This document shows, one piece after another, positions 53,371 to 62,886 of a stretch of DNA of 64,000 nucleotides. A program made the position numbers and the translations under genes. Location of the stretch: assembly GCF_030296615.1 (NCBI RefSeq), contig NZ_AP027732.1, forward strand, positions 558,001 to 622,000, in the 5' to 3' direction. How positions within the stretch are numbered: position 1 is the stretch's first letter; every line of letters starts with the position of its first letter. A model generated the notes under the pieces. That model was not told the origin of the DNA. It did no database searches and saw only the letters and a list, made by a program, of their open reading frames with translations. The stretch is from Frondihabitans sucicola (GTDB lineage Bacteria; Actinomycetota; Actinomycetes; Actinomycetales; Microbacteriaceae).

Positions 53371-54771
53371 ATGCTCGCAGTCACCGGCGCCACCGTCCTG
53401 CTCGTCGACGAGTCCACCGAGGTCGACGGGGGCAGCGTGCTGATCGACGACGGGCGGGTGGTGGCGTCCGCGGGCGGCCCGGCGCGCGGCGGTAGCGCCG
53501 CGGGCGGCGCGGCGGCGGACCGCACATCGGCGGGCGGCGCGGCGGACCGCACATCCGCGGACCGCACCTCGGCCGCCGGCGCCGAGACGCTCGACGCCAC
53601 CGGCGCCATCGTCACCCCGGGGCTCGTCAACGCGCACCACCACCTCCTGCAGAGCGTCTTCCGCACGCTTCCGGGCACCCGAGGCGTGCCCATGGCCGAG
53701 TGGCTGCCCACGATGGCCGCCGCGTACTCGGCAGCGGGGATCGACGCCTCCCTGCTCGCCGCCTCGGCGGGCGTCGGCATCGCCGAGGGCCTGCTGAGCG
53801 GTGTCACCACCGTCGCCGACCATCAGCTGAACTGGCCGGCCGACGCGTCGATCGACGACCGCACGGCCATCGCGCAAGCCACCGCCGCTGCCGCCGCTCG
53901 GCTCGGCGGACGCCTCGTGTTCGTCCGCGGTTCCGCTCGCGATGCTCCGGACGACGCGGCGGAGTCGGCTGAAGCGATCGTGCGCGCGCTCGTGCCCGGC
54001 ACCCCCGGAGGCGTGAGCGCCGACGGCCTCCTGCAGGTCGCGGTCGGGCCGGCGGGCGTGCACAGCGACAGTCGCGAGACGTTCGAGCTGCTCGCCGAGG
54101 TCGCGGCGCGGCACGGGTTGCGCCGGCGCACCCAGGCGAACGAGCAGGTCGACACCGCGATCGCGTTGGAGCGCTACGGACGGCGGCCCCTCGATCTGCT
54201 CGAGGAGTGGGGTTGGCTCGCCGCCGACGTCACGATCGCGCACCTGTGCGACGTGACTCCCTCCGAAGTCGCCCGGCTGGCCTCCGCCGGGGTGACGGCC
54301 ACCCACGCTCCCGGGTGCGACCTGCCGATGGGCTGGGGCATCTCGCCGATCGCCGCCCTCCGCGCCGCGGGCGTGACCGTCGGCCTCGGGACCTCGGGCG
54401 GCGGCTCGAACGACGCCGGGCACCTTCTCGCCGACGCGCGCCTCGCCATGCAGGTGGCACCCCTGGTCGGGCCCCCGGTGTCCGCGCGCGAGATCCTGGG
54501 CATGGCGACGGCGGGCGGGGCCGCGGGGCTCGGGCGCCCGGAGCTCGGGCACCTCCGGCCGGGCGCGGCGGGCGACCTCTGCGTCTGGGACGTCTCGGGC
54601 GTGGCCGACGCCGGGGTGGCCGACCGCGTCGCCGGACTGCTCTGGGCGAACCCGGGGCGGCGCCCTCGGCACGTCGTGGTGGCGGGGCGGGTCGTCGTGC
54701 GCGACTACGAGCTGGTGAACGCCGACGAGGCTTCTCTCGCGGCGGCTGCCACGGCCCGGGTGCCGCGCTAG
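53371..54771 (+). CDS. Amidohydrolase of the 8-oxoguanine-deaminase/TrzN type with altered metal ligands
   Basis: This 466-residue protein has the family start GLVNAHHHLLQSVFRTLPGT (intact H-x-H) and TTVADHQLNWP. Two zinc-site motifs are changed, however. The usual H-x-H-x-x-E strand reads RRTQANEQ, and the catalytic Asp of GLGxDGSxSND reads GLGTSGGGSND. The His of the IAHLCD segment remains. The protein also has an insertion near residues 40-75 encoded by repeated DNA (GGAADRTSA units). It may have lost canonical deaminase activity or use a different metal site. ATG 53371 follows CACGAT by 6 bases. Its stop shares CTAG with the convergent reductase stop. Confidence 0.8.
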   Translation: MLAVTGATVLLVDESTEVDGGSVLIDDGRVVASAGGPARGGSAAGGAAADRTSAGGAADRTSADRTSAAGAETLDATGAIVTPGLVNAHHHLLQSVFRTLPGTRGVPMAEWLPTMAAAYSAAGIDASLLAASAGVGIAEGLLSGVTTVADHQLNWPADASIDDRTAIAQATAAAAARLGGRLVFVRGSARDAPDDAAESAEAIVRALVPGTPGGVSADGLLQVAVGPAGVHSDSRETFELLAEVAARHGLRRRTQANEQVDTAIALERYGRRPLDLLEEWGWLAADVTIAHLCDVTPSEVARLASAGVTATHAPGCDLPMGWGISPIAALRAAGVTVGLGTSGGGSNDAGHLLADARLAMQVAPLVGPPVSAREILGMATAGGAAGLGRPELGHLRPGAAGDLCVWDVSGVADAGVADRVAGLLWANPGRRPRHVVVAGRVVVRDYELVNADEASLAAAATARVPR

Positions 54772-55747
54772 AGCTCGAGCACCAATCGCGGACAGGCCGA
54801 GCGCGACACGCACACGTACATGACGTCGTTGGCGGACTGCTCGTCGGGGGTCAGGATCGAATCCCGGTGGTCGACCTCTCCTTCGAGCACGACGGTCTCG
54901 CAGGTGCCGCAGGTTCCTTCGCGGCAGCTCGAGAGCACGAGCGCCCCGGCCTCTTCGGCGACGTCGAGGATGCTCCGGTCCGGCGGCACCGTGACGGTGA
55001 CCCCGGTCATGGCGAGCTCGACCTCGAAGGGGGCCGCGAGCACGGGCGCGCCGACGGCCTTGGGCTCGAACCGCTCGACGACCAGCTGGCGTCCTGCGGC
55101 CGCCTTCTCGATCGCCTCGATGAGGCGAGCCGGCCCGCAGCAGAACGTCGTGGTGAACGGCTTCATCGAGGCGAAGAGCCCCTCGAGGTCGAGCCGCTCG
55201 CCCTCGTCGCCGGCGTAGACCGACAGGCTCGGCCCGTGGAGCGAAGCCAGCTCGTCGAGCAGAGCCATCGTCTGCCGCGAGCGCCCGGCGTAGTGGACCT
55301 CGTAGTCGACGCCGGCCCGGGCTGCGGCCGCGGCCATCGACGAGATCGGGGTCACTCCGATCCCGCCGGCGACGAGGACGTACGAGGTGCCGTGAGCGGG
55401 TTCGAACTCGAAGTGGTTGCGCGGGCCGGCGACGGTCAGGGTGTCACCGACAGCGAGCTCGTCGTGGAGCCAGACCGATCCGCCTCGGCCCTCGGCCTCG
55501 CGCAGGACGCCGATGCGCCAGGTGCTGCTCGACCCCGGCGACGGCGCTCCGGAGAGCGAGTACTGCCGCACCTCGGCATCGGGCAGGATCACGTCGATGT
55601 GGGATCCCGCGGTCCAGCCGGGAAGCGGACGGTCGCCGAGCGGCACCAGTTCGAACAGCTCGACGCCGTCGGCGCCCGCGTGCGCGACACCACGCGCACG
55701 TCGAACTGGGTCTCGTGCAGCCCCTGCGCGTCGCCGGGGGCGTTCAC
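54768..55747 (-). CDS. Phthalate-dioxygenase-type ferredoxin reductase (frameshifted)
   Basis: This ~326-residue protein is an FMN/NAD(H) reductase with a C-terminal 2Fe-2S ferredoxin domain. It has flavin motif VRQYSLSGAP, nucleotide site LVAGGIGVTPISSM, FCCGPARLIEAI, and cysteines in SSCREGTCGTCETVVLEG plus CVSRSAC. Such reductases feed a Rieske oxygenase, but none is in the window. GTG 55747 overlaps the regulator stop (GTGA). One base at CCC 55675-55677 joins the N-terminus (MNAPGDAQGLHETQFDVRVV) to ADGVELFELVPLGDRP. Confidence 0.87.
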
Positions 55748-56400
55748 AGCGTCTCCGGCTTCTCTTTGACGACGAACACGCGGTAGCCGGCGTCGCCCGC
55801 GGCCCACCAGCGGTGCGGTGTCCCGCCGACGAAGTAGACCGAGTCGCCGACGCTCAGGACGCGGGGCTCGCCGTCACCGAAGTCGACGACCGCCGAACCC
55901 TCCATCACGTGCAGGAACTCGTCCTCGGCGTGGGAGAAGAAGTCGCCGGGGTCGGCGCTGGTGCCGACCAGGATCATCGGGTGGAACGGCCGGTCCCCGT
56001 GCACGAGCAGGCGCCCCTCGGCCTGGCCGTACGGTCCGCGGGACCCGTCGGAGGCCCGGATCACCTCGATGCCCGGGCGCGACGCGTCGGGCCCGGAGAC
56101 GTCGACGGGTGCGAGGAGTTCGACCTGGGACGACCCGAGTGCCCGGGCGATGCGCTCGAGCGACACCATGCTGGGGCGTGCCAGACCGCGCTCCAACTGG
56201 GAGAGGAACGGGTGAGAGAGCTGGGCCGCGGCGGCGAGCTGGACGAGGGTGAGGTCGCGAGCGCGCCGGAGCTCTCGGATGCGGCGACCGACCGACAGCG
56301 CCTGCTGGTCGATCGCGGTGTCGAGCGATGTGACGGGATCCTCCTGGATCGATAGGGACTGTGATTGTGTACCACGGCAGTCGTCGGGCGGTGCCCGCAA
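55744..56400 (-). CDS. XRE-family regulator with cupin sensor domain
   Basis: This protein of up to 218 residues has an N-terminal HTH_3 (IRELRRARDLTLVQLAAAAQ, FLSQLERGLARPSM) and a C-terminal cupin (GDFFSHAEDEFLHVMEGSAV, GDSVYFVGGTPHRWWAAG). It probably binds a small ligand and controls the divergent catabolic operon, the downstream reductase, or both. The start is uncertain. TTG 56400 is the only upstream start in frame, yet AGGAGG lies further in (56338-56343) with no ATG/GTG at the right distance, hinting at another lost base. It is a candidate binder of the TGTTGA dyads. Confidence 0.85.
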   Translation of the reverse strand: MRAPPDDCRGTQSQSLSIQEDPVTSLDTAIDQQALSVGRRIRELRRARDLTLVQLAAAAQLSHPFLSQLERGLARPSMVSLERIARALGSSQVELLAPVDVSGPDASRPGIEVIRASDGSRGPYGQAEGRLLVHGDRPFHPMILVGTSADPGDFFSHAEDEFLHVMEGSAVVDFGDGEPRVLSVGDSVYFVGGTPHRWWAAGDAGYRVFVVKEKPETL

Positions 56401-56459
56401 TTAACACGTCGAAACGACCGCGTTACGTGGTGGAAACGCGGCGTCCGTAGATTCAATCA

Positions 56460-56476
56460 TGTTGAGCCCATCAACA
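56460..56476. promoter_or_regulatory. Purine-region type operator before the catabolic operon
   Basis: TGTTGA-GCCCA-TCAACA is a perfect dyad, extended to ATGTTGA...TCAACAT. It lies between the XRE-cupin regulator and the divergent amidohydrolase operon, about 55 bp before GTG 56531. Confidence 0.75.
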
Positions 56477-56530
56477 TTCGAGTGCGGAGGGCCCCCGAGG
56501 TTCCCGCATCCCGATCGAGAGATCCCCTTC

Positions 56531-57781
56531 GTGACCACCCTTCCCCAGAGCCTCGTCCTGTTGTCCGGCGCGACGCTTCCCGACGGCTCGACCGTCGACG
56601 TGACCCTCGATGGTGACACCGTCGCGGCGGTCGTTCCTGCGGGGTCCGCAGCCGTCCCGGCCGAACCCGAGCAGACGCTCGACCTCACCGGACACCTGCT
56701 GCTGACCGCGCCCGCGGAGCCGCACGGCCACCTGGACAAGGCGCTGTCCTGGGAGGCGATCCGGCCGCCGATGGGCGACCTCGGACTCGCGATCGCGTCG
56801 TGGCGGGAGTACGCGCGGACCATGACCGTGGAGGACATCGCGACTCGCGCTCGCACGCAGGCGCTGCGGATGCTCGGTCAGGGCACGACCTCGATCCGCA
56901 CCCACGTCGACATCCTGCTCGGAGACGAGCCGCTCCGCGGGGCGACGGCTCTCGTTCAGGTGCGCGAGGAACTCCGCGGGCTCCTCGACCTCGAACTCGT
57001 CGCCCTCGCCGGGCCGGACGTTCCCGACGCCGACATCGAGGCCGCCATCGACCTCGGCGTCGACCTGGTCGGCGGGTCGCCGCACCTGGCTCCGAACCCG
57101 AGCGCCGACCTGCAGCGCCTGCTCGCCATCGCCGTTCGACGCGGCATCGGCGTCGATCTGCACACCGACGAGAGCCTGGCCGGCGCCGTCACCCTCGGCG
57201 AGTTCGCGGAGACCGTCACCGGCTGGACCGTCCCGGTCAGCGCGGGCCACTGCGTGCGGCTCGGGTCGGTCGACGAAGCCACGCGCGACGAACTCGTGAC
57301 CGCCGTCACGCGCGCCGACATCGGGGTGATCGCGAACCCGATCACGAACCTCTACCTGCAGGGCTGGCAGGATCCCGTCTCGACACCGCGTGGACTCACC
57401 GCGGTCCGGGCCCTGCTCGATGCCGGCGCGCGCTTCGCCGCCGGCGCCGACAACGTCCGCGATCCGTTCAACCCGCTCGGCCGCAGCGACGCCCTCGAGA
57501 CGGCGATGCTCCTGGTCACCGCCGGCCACCTCACGATCGACGAGGCGTACACGGCCGTGAGCAGCGGTGCACGCGACGTCATGGCGCTCCCGGTGGCGGG
57601 GGCGACGGTCGGGGCGAAAGCCGAGTTCCTCGCGATCCGGGGCTCCTCGCTCGCGGACGTCACCGCCAACGCGCCCGCCGACCGCTTCGTGATCCACCGC
57701 GGCCGACTCGTCGCCGCGAGCCGCGTCTCCTCCGAGATCGCCGAACCCGCCCTCCTGCCCACCCTGACGGAAACCAGGTGA
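56531..57781 (+). CDS. Cytosine-deaminase-like amidohydrolase
   Basis: This ~416-residue TIM-barrel metal hydrolase has canonical ligands present: H-x-H in PHGHLDKALSW, His in GVDLHTDES, His in VSAGHCVRL and Asp in AGADNVRDPFNPLG. This is the CodA-like branch, which deaminates cytosine, isoguanine, ammelide-type triazines and related rings. GTG 56531 is preferred (VTTLPQSLVLLSGA matches the family start). ATG 56459 is in frame, but its extension overlaps the operator. It heads a colinear operon of at least eight genes, so the ring compound may be the substrate of the whole pathway. Confidence 0.85.
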   Translation: MTTLPQSLVLLSGATLPDGSTVDVTLDGDTVAAVVPAGSAAVPAEPEQTLDLTGHLLLTAPAEPHGHLDKALSWEAIRPPMGDLGLAIASWREYARTMTVEDIATRARTQALRMLGQGTTSIRTHVDILLGDEPLRGATALVQVREELRGLLDLELVALAGPDVPDADIEAAIDLGVDLVGGSPHLAPNPSADLQRLLAIAVRRGIGVDLHTDESLAGAVTLGEFAETVTGWTVPVSAGHCVRLGSVDEATRDELVTAVTRADIGVIANPITNLYLQGWQDPVSTPRGLTAVRALLDAGARFAAGADNVRDPFNPLGRSDALETAMLLVTAGHLTIDEAYTAVSSGARDVMALPVAGATVGAKAEFLAIRGSSLADVTANAPADRFVIHRGRLVAASRVSSEIAEPALLPTLTETR

Positions 57782-57789
57782 CGTCCTCC

Positions 57790-58572
57790 ATGACGACAAC
57801 AGCCCCCGCAAACCCCACGTCCACGAGTCCCGCTCGCAGCGACACACTCCTCGACTTCTCCGACGTCGAGATGAAGTTCCCGAACGGCACCGTCGCCCTC
57901 CACGGCGTCGACCTCACGGTGAACCGCGGCGAGTTCGTCACGGTCGTCGGCCCCTCGGGCTGCGGCAAATCCACCCTGCTCAGGATCGCGTCCGGTCTCG
58001 AACGCGCCTCGCAGGGCACCGCCGCCGTCAAGACGGACCGCATCGGCTACGTCTTCCAGGACGCCACCCTCCTCCCGTGGCGCACCGTCGAGGCGAACGT
58101 CGAGCTGCTCGCGGAGCTGAACGGCCGGTCCGCCTCGGAGCGCACGGTCAAGGCCCAGGAGGCCATCGACCTGGTCGGCCTGTCCGGCTTCGAGAAGAAC
58201 CTGCCCAAAGAGCTCTCCGGGGGCATGAAGATGCGCGCCTCGCTGGCACGCTCGCTGACCCTGGATCCCGAGCTGTTCCTCTTCGACGAGCCGTTCGGCG
58301 CCCTCGACGAGATCACTCGGGAGCGACTCAACGACGAGCTCCTGCGACTGTTCGTCGAGAAGCAGTTCGCCGGGCTCTTCATCACGCACTCGGTGTCGGA
58401 GGCGGTCTACCTCTCCACCCGCGTCATCGTCATGTCGGGCCGCCCCGGCACCATCGTCGACACCTTCGACGTGCCGTTCCCCATGCCGCGCAGCCCCGAG
58501 ATCCGCTTCGAGGCGGAGTTCGGGAAGCTGGTCGGCGAAGTCTCCCACGCACTCCGAGAGGGGCACCACTGA
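57790..58572 (+). CDS. NitT/TauT-type ABC transporter ATP-binding protein
   Basis: This 260-residue ATPase has Walker A GPSGCGKST, Q-loop VFQDATLLPW, signature LSGGMKMRASLARSL, Walker B LFLFDEPFGALDE and switch FITHSVSEAV. The PFGALDEITRERLNDEL pattern is typical of nitrate/taurine/riboflavin-precursor/HMP importers (SsuB-like). It couples to the next two genes as an importer, and its TGA overlaps the permease ATG (TGATG). Confidence 0.93.
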   Translation: MTTTAPANPTSTSPARSDTLLDFSDVEMKFPNGTVALHGVDLTVNRGEFVTVVGPSGCGKSTLLRIASGLERASQGTAAVKTDRIGYVFQDATLLPWRTVEANVELLAELNGRSASERTVKAQEAIDLVGLSGFEKNLPKELSGGMKMRASLARSLTLDPELFLFDEPFGALDEITRERLNDELLRLFVEKQFAGLFITHSVSEAVYLSTRVIVMSGRPGTIVDTFDVPFPMPRSPEIRFEAEFGKLVGEVSHALREGHH

Positions 58573-59408
58573 TGGCCATCGACACACGCGTCGACTCGAC
58601 GCAGCGGACCACGCGCCGCCGCTCCGGCAGCAGCCGCGGGATGAACGTCGGCCTGCCGATCGTCGTCTTCTTCCTCCTCCTCGGCCTCTTCTACCTCGCC
58701 GCGCTCTACTACGACAAGGCCAAGCAGCTGCCCTTCCTGGTGCCGTACCCGCACCTGATCCTGAAAGCCGTCTTCACCGAGCCGGCGTTCCAGACGCAGC
58801 TCGTGCAGGCCCTGGGCAGCACGCTCCTGGTCGCCGTCGTCGGCCTCGTGATCGCCGTGGTGATCGGCATGATCTGGGCCGTCATCATGGCGCAGGCCAA
58901 GTGGCTGGAGAGCGCGCTCTTCCCGTACGCGGTGGTCCTGCTCTGCATCCCGATCCTGGCGCTGGTCCCCCTCATCGGCTCGCTGTTCGGCTACGAGTTC
59001 AAGTCGCGCGTGATCGTCACCGTCCTGTTCTGCCTCTTCCCGATGATCGCCTCGACCCTGTTCGGCCTGCAGTCGATCGACAAGGGTCAGCGCGAGCTGT
59101 TCCAGCTCCAGGGCGCAGGCCGGTTCACGCTGCTGATGAAGCTCCGCTTCCCAGCGGCTCTGCCGTCCATCTTCGTCGGCCTCCGCAACGCCGCCGGCCT
59201 CGCGGTGATCGGCGCCGTCGTCGCCGACCAGTTCTTCCAGCGCGGCAACGGCGGCCTCGGAGTCCTGATCTCGATCGAGAACCAACGCCTGAACGGGCCC
59301 GAGATGTACGCGGCCATCTTCACCGCGTCGATCCTGGGCGTGCTCGTCTTCGTCCTCTTCAACGTCCTTCGCCGACTGGCGATCGGCAAGTGGTACGACC
59401 AAAACTGA
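58572..59408 (+). CDS. ABC transporter permease, BPD_transp_1 type
   Basis: This 278-residue permease has six hydrophobic segments and the EAA-like cytoplasmic loop LFQLQGAGRFTLLMKLRFPAALPSIFVGLR, which docks to the ATPase. A basic N-terminal tail precedes the first helix. It forms the channel of the importer with the ATPase upstream and the binding protein downstream. Substrate choice comes from the binding protein; family members carry sulfonates, pyrimidine precursors or riboflavin-like compounds. Confidence 0.93.
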   Translation: MAIDTRVDSTQRTTRRRSGSSRGMNVGLPIVVFFLLLGLFYLAALYYDKAKQLPFLVPYPHLILKAVFTEPAFQTQLVQALGSTLLVAVVGLVIAVVIGMIWAVIMAQAKWLESALFPYAVVLLCIPILALVPLIGSLFGYEFKSRVIVTVLFCLFPMIASTLFGLQSIDKGQRELFQLQGAGRFTLLMKLRFPAALPSIFVGLRNAAGLAVIGAVVADQFFQRGNGGLGVLISIENQRLNGPEMYAAIFTASILGVLVFVLFNVLRRLAIGKWYDQN

Positions 59409-59479
59409 CTTTCCTGTCGCAACACAGCCCCTCCCCGCACCACAGCTCTGCATTCCTTCCCGCATCCCCAAGGAGAAAC

Positions 59480-60661
59480 ATGCACCTCAACACACGCGGC
59501 GCCATGGCCATCGGCCTGACCCTCGCCGCAGCCGCCGCCCTGACCGCCTGCTCCTCGAGCGGCTCAGGCGACACCACCACGGGCAGCAAGGCGACCACGG
59601 CATCGGCAGCGGTCGACCTGTCGGGCGTCTGCCCGGCCAACGTCGTCATCCAGACCGACTGGAACCCGGAGGCCGACCACGGCCACCTGTACCAGCTGCT
59701 CGGATCGAACTACACCGTCGACGCCTCGAAGAAGTCGGTTTCGGGCGACCTGATGTCGGGCGGCAAGTCGACCGGCGTCAAGGTCGAGATCCGCGCCGGG
59801 GGACCGGCCATCGGGTACGCCTCCGTCTCGTCGCAGATGTACCAGGACAAGTCGATCACGCTCGGCTACGTCACCACCGACGAAGCCGTGCAGAACTCGC
59901 AGAAGCTGCCCACCACGGCCGTCATGGCCGAGAACGACATCTCGCCGCAGATGATCATGTGGGACCCGAAGACCTACCCCAAGGTCAAGACGATCAAAGA
60001 GCTCGGAACCGCCCTCGAGAAGGACGGCGGAGTGGTTCGCTACTTCGGCGGCGCCGCCTACATGAACTACCTCATCGGCAACGACATCCTCCCGAAGTCC
60101 ACCACTGACGGAAGCTACGACGGAACCCCGTCCAAGTTCGTCGTCGCCAAGGGCAAGGACGCGCAGCAGGGCTTCGCAACCGCCGAGCCCTACATCTACA
60201 AGAACGAGGTCCAGGCCTGGGGCAAGGACGTCAAATTCCAACTCGTCAACGACACCGGATACCCCATCTACCCCGAGGCCATGTCGGTCCGCACCGGTGA
60301 CCTCACCAAGCTGAGCCCCTGCCTGAAGAAACTCGTCCCCGTCCTCCAGCAGGCCGACGTCGACTACATCACGTCACCCGCCACGACGAACAAGCTCATC
60401 ACCGACCTGGTCACCCAGTACAACAACGGCTGGGTGTACGACGAGGGCGTGGCGAATTACGCCGTGAAGGAGATGAAGAAGCTGAAGATCGCGTCGAACG
60501 GCGACAACGCGTACGTCGGCGACATGGACTCGAGCCGGATCCAGAAGGTCATCGACGTCGACACCCCGATCTACAAGGCCTCCGGAACGGTCCTCAAACC
60601 CGACCTCAAGCCGAGCGACATCTTCACCAACGAGTTCATCGACAAGTCGATCGGATTCTGA
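59480..60661 (+). CDS. ABC transporter substrate-binding lipoprotein (NMT1/NitT-like)
   Basis: This 393-residue lipoprotein has signal and lipobox AAALTAC at residues 19-25, followed by a Ser/Gly/Thr linker. The mature part contains VVIQTDWNPEADHGHLYQL and a periplasmic-binding fold. It is longer than most NMT1 family proteins. AAGGAG lies just before ATG 59480. It defines what the importer carries; the neighbours suggest a nitrogenous ring compound. Confidence 0.88.
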   Translation: MHLNTRGAMAIGLTLAAAAALTACSSSGSGDTTTGSKATTASAAVDLSGVCPANVVIQTDWNPEADHGHLYQLLGSNYTVDASKKSVSGDLMSGGKSTGVKVEIRAGGPAIGYASVSSQMYQDKSITLGYVTTDEAVQNSQKLPTTAVMAENDISPQMIMWDPKTYPKVKTIKELGTALEKDGGVVRYFGGAAYMNYLIGNDILPKSTTDGSYDGTPSKFVVAKGKDAQQGFATAEPYIYKNEVQAWGKDVKFQLVNDTGYPIYPEAMSVRTGDLTKLSPCLKKLVPVLQQADVDYITSPATTNKLITDLVTQYNNGWVYDEGVANYAVKEMKKLKIASNGDNAYVGDMDSSRIQKVIDVDTPIYKASGTVLKPDLKPSDIFTNEFIDKSIGF

Positions 60662-60668
60662 GCCGCTC

Positions 60669-61456
60669 ATGAGCGACTTCCCGGTGACGACGGCCCCCTC
60701 CGCTGACGCACGGCCCTCCGGCCTGCGACTCGAGGGCAAGCGCGTCGTCGTCACCGGGGGTGCTCGCGGAATCGGCGCCGAGATCGCCGGCCGCTTCTCC
60801 TCCGAGGGCGCGCACGTCGCCGTCCTCGATCTGCTCGCCGACCGGGGCACGGAACTCTGCGCCTCGATCGGCGGGTCCTACCACCAGGTCGACCTGCAGG
60901 ATCCCGGCGACACGGCTACCGCGATGAGTGACGCTCTCGAGGCGCTCGGCGGGGTCGACATCCTCGTCAACTCCGCCGGGATCCTGCACTTCTCCTCCTC
61001 CTCGACCTGACCGTCGACGACTGGGACACGACCTTCGCCATCAACGCCCGCGCGATGCTCACGACGATGCAGGCCGCCGCGCGCACCATGATCGCGGCCG
61101 GCGGCGGGGGCAAGATCATCAACCTCGCGTCGATGGCGGCCAAGAAGGGCGGCGCGGGCGAGGGCGCCTACCCGGCTTCGAAGGCCGCCGTCGTCGCCCT
61201 CACGCGTGTGGCCGCCCTCGAGTGGGGCGAGCACGGGATCAACGTCAACTGCCTCTGCCCCGGCTACGTGCTCACGGAGATGGGCGCGGCCACCCGCACG
61301 GACGAGATGGTGGCTTCGTGGTCGGCGCTGTCACCGCTCGGGCGGTGCGCCTCCCCAGCGGACGTCGCCGGTGTGGCCCTCTTCCTGGCCACGCCCGACG
61401 CCGACTACCTCACGGGGCAGGCGATCAACGTCACCGGCGGCATGGTCATGTCGTAG
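60669..61456 (+). CDS. Short-chain dehydrogenase/reductase (frameshifted)
   Basis: This ~262-residue SDR has VVVTGGARGIGAEIAGRF near residue 27, NSAGILHFS, NLASMAAKKGGAG (Ser) and the YPASK active site. The C-terminal GQAINVTGGMVMS is typical of FabG-like enzymes. One base must be restored in the CTC run around 60993-61003 to join ILHFS to LLDLTVDDWDTTFAIN. It starts 7 bp after the binding-protein stop, so it is operonic, and probably oxidises an alcohol intermediate. Confidence 0.88.
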
Positions 61457-61539
61457 CCGTGCCCACCGCGGCGTCCCTTCACCCATCCATCACGGCATCG
61501 ACCACACCAGGCAGCGACCACGATCCAGAAAGCACGATC

Positions 61540-62886
61540 ATGACCACTTCCACCACTGCGGCGTCACCGACACCCGCGGCGCTCTCGGCGCTCGTCGTCG
61601 AACTGCGCGAACTGCTCGGCGACCGCGGCGTCTCCGTCGAGCTTGCCGCGCGCGAAAAAGCCTCCGTCGACGGCTCCCGCCTCTCCCCCGTCATCAGTCA
61701 GCAGCTTCCCCTCGGCCTGGCCGACCTCGTCGCCTTCCCCACGTCCGCCGAAGAGATCGCGGCCGTCGTCGGCGCGGCTTCCCGCCACGGAGTCCCGATC
61801 ACCCCGCGGGGAAAGGGCACCGGAAACTACGGCCAGGCCATCCCGATGGCGGGCGGACTCGTGCTCGACATGACGAAGGCCCGCGCGATCACCGAGGTCG
61901 GCGACGGTTACCTGACAGCCGAGGCCGGCGCCACGATGGTCGCCCTCGAGCAGGCATCGAACAAGCAGGATCAGCAGATCCTCCTGTATCCGTCCACCGC
62001 CCAGTCGTCCCTGGGCGGCTTCCTGTCGGGCGGCTCAGGCGGCACCGGCTCGATCAAGCACGGCTCCAATCACATGGGCTTCGTCCTCGCGCTCGACGTC
62101 GTGCACGCGTCCCCCGAGGCGACGCTGATCCACGTCGAAGGTGAGGAGGCTCAGGCCTACGTCCACAACTACGGCACCGCCGGGATCATCGCGCGCGCGA
62201 CGATCCGGCTCGAGCCGCTCCAGGACTGGCGCGGCTTCTTCGCCAGCTTCGACACGTTCGAGCAGCTCCTTCCTCTCATCCGGGCCTTCGGCGAGCTCGA
62301 TCCGCTGCCTCGCCTGGCGTCGGGCGACCTCGCGACACTGGCCGACGCGCTGCCCGACGATCCGGGGATTCCCGCCGGACGGGCGTCGTTGCGCGCGATC
62401 CTGGACGCCTCGACGGTCGAGGCGGCGACGTCCCTGGTCCTCGCCGCGGGTGGTCGGGTCGAAGACGTCCGCGAGGGTCCGCAGACGTCGATGAAGATCA
62501 GCATGATGTCGTACAACCACCCCATCGAGTGGCTGCAGAAGGCCTACCCCGACACGTACTTCCACGTCGAGGTGTCCGGCGACGCCCTGATCGACCGGAT
62601 CGACGAGGTCCACGCCGTCTACCCCGGCGGAATGCTCCACATCGAGACCGCCCACGGGCGACCGATCGGCATGCTGGCGGGAACGTACACGTCGGCGTCG
62701 GCCGTCTACGACGGGTTCGCGCGGCTCACCGAGCTGGGCGTCGGCTTCCACAACCCGCACCAGTGGTACGTCGACTTCGAGCCGGCGCGCACGCGCGCGC
62801 TCGCCGCGACGACCGACCCGGACGGCCTGCTCAACCCCGGCAAGCTCGTCGACGCCCCTCTCACCACCGGAGCAAAGGTCTCATGA
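61540..62886 (+). CDS. FAD-linked oxidase (GlcD/PCMH type)
   Basis: This 448-residue protein has a PCMH FAD domain, with VAFPTSAEEIAAVVGAASRH, TPRGKGTGNYGQAIP and LGGFLSGGSGGTGSIKHG. A C-terminal lid-type segment ends GLLNPGKLV, as in glycolate or lactate oxidases. It would oxidise a hydroxy-acid or similar intermediate. ATG 61540 lies in a short gap after the SDR. Its stop overlaps the creatininase ATG (ATGA). Confidence 0.9.
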   Translation: MTTSTTAASPTPAALSALVVELRELLGDRGVSVELAAREKASVDGSRLSPVISQQLPLGLADLVAFPTSAEEIAAVVGAASRHGVPITPRGKGTGNYGQAIPMAGGLVLDMTKARAITEVGDGYLTAEAGATMVALEQASNKQDQQILLYPSTAQSSLGGFLSGGSGGTGSIKHGSNHMGFVLALDVVHASPEATLIHVEGEEAQAYVHNYGTAGIIARATIRLEPLQDWRGFFASFDTFEQLLPLIRAFGELDPLPRLASGDLATLADALPDDPGIPAGRASLRAILDASTVEAATSLVLAAGGRVEDVREGPQTSMKISMMSYNHPIEWLQKAYPDTYFHVEVSGDALIDRIDEVHAVYPGGMLHIETAHGRPIGMLAGTYTSASAVYDGFARLTELGVGFHNPHQWYVDFEPARTRALAATTDPDGLLNPGKLVDAPLTTGAKVS

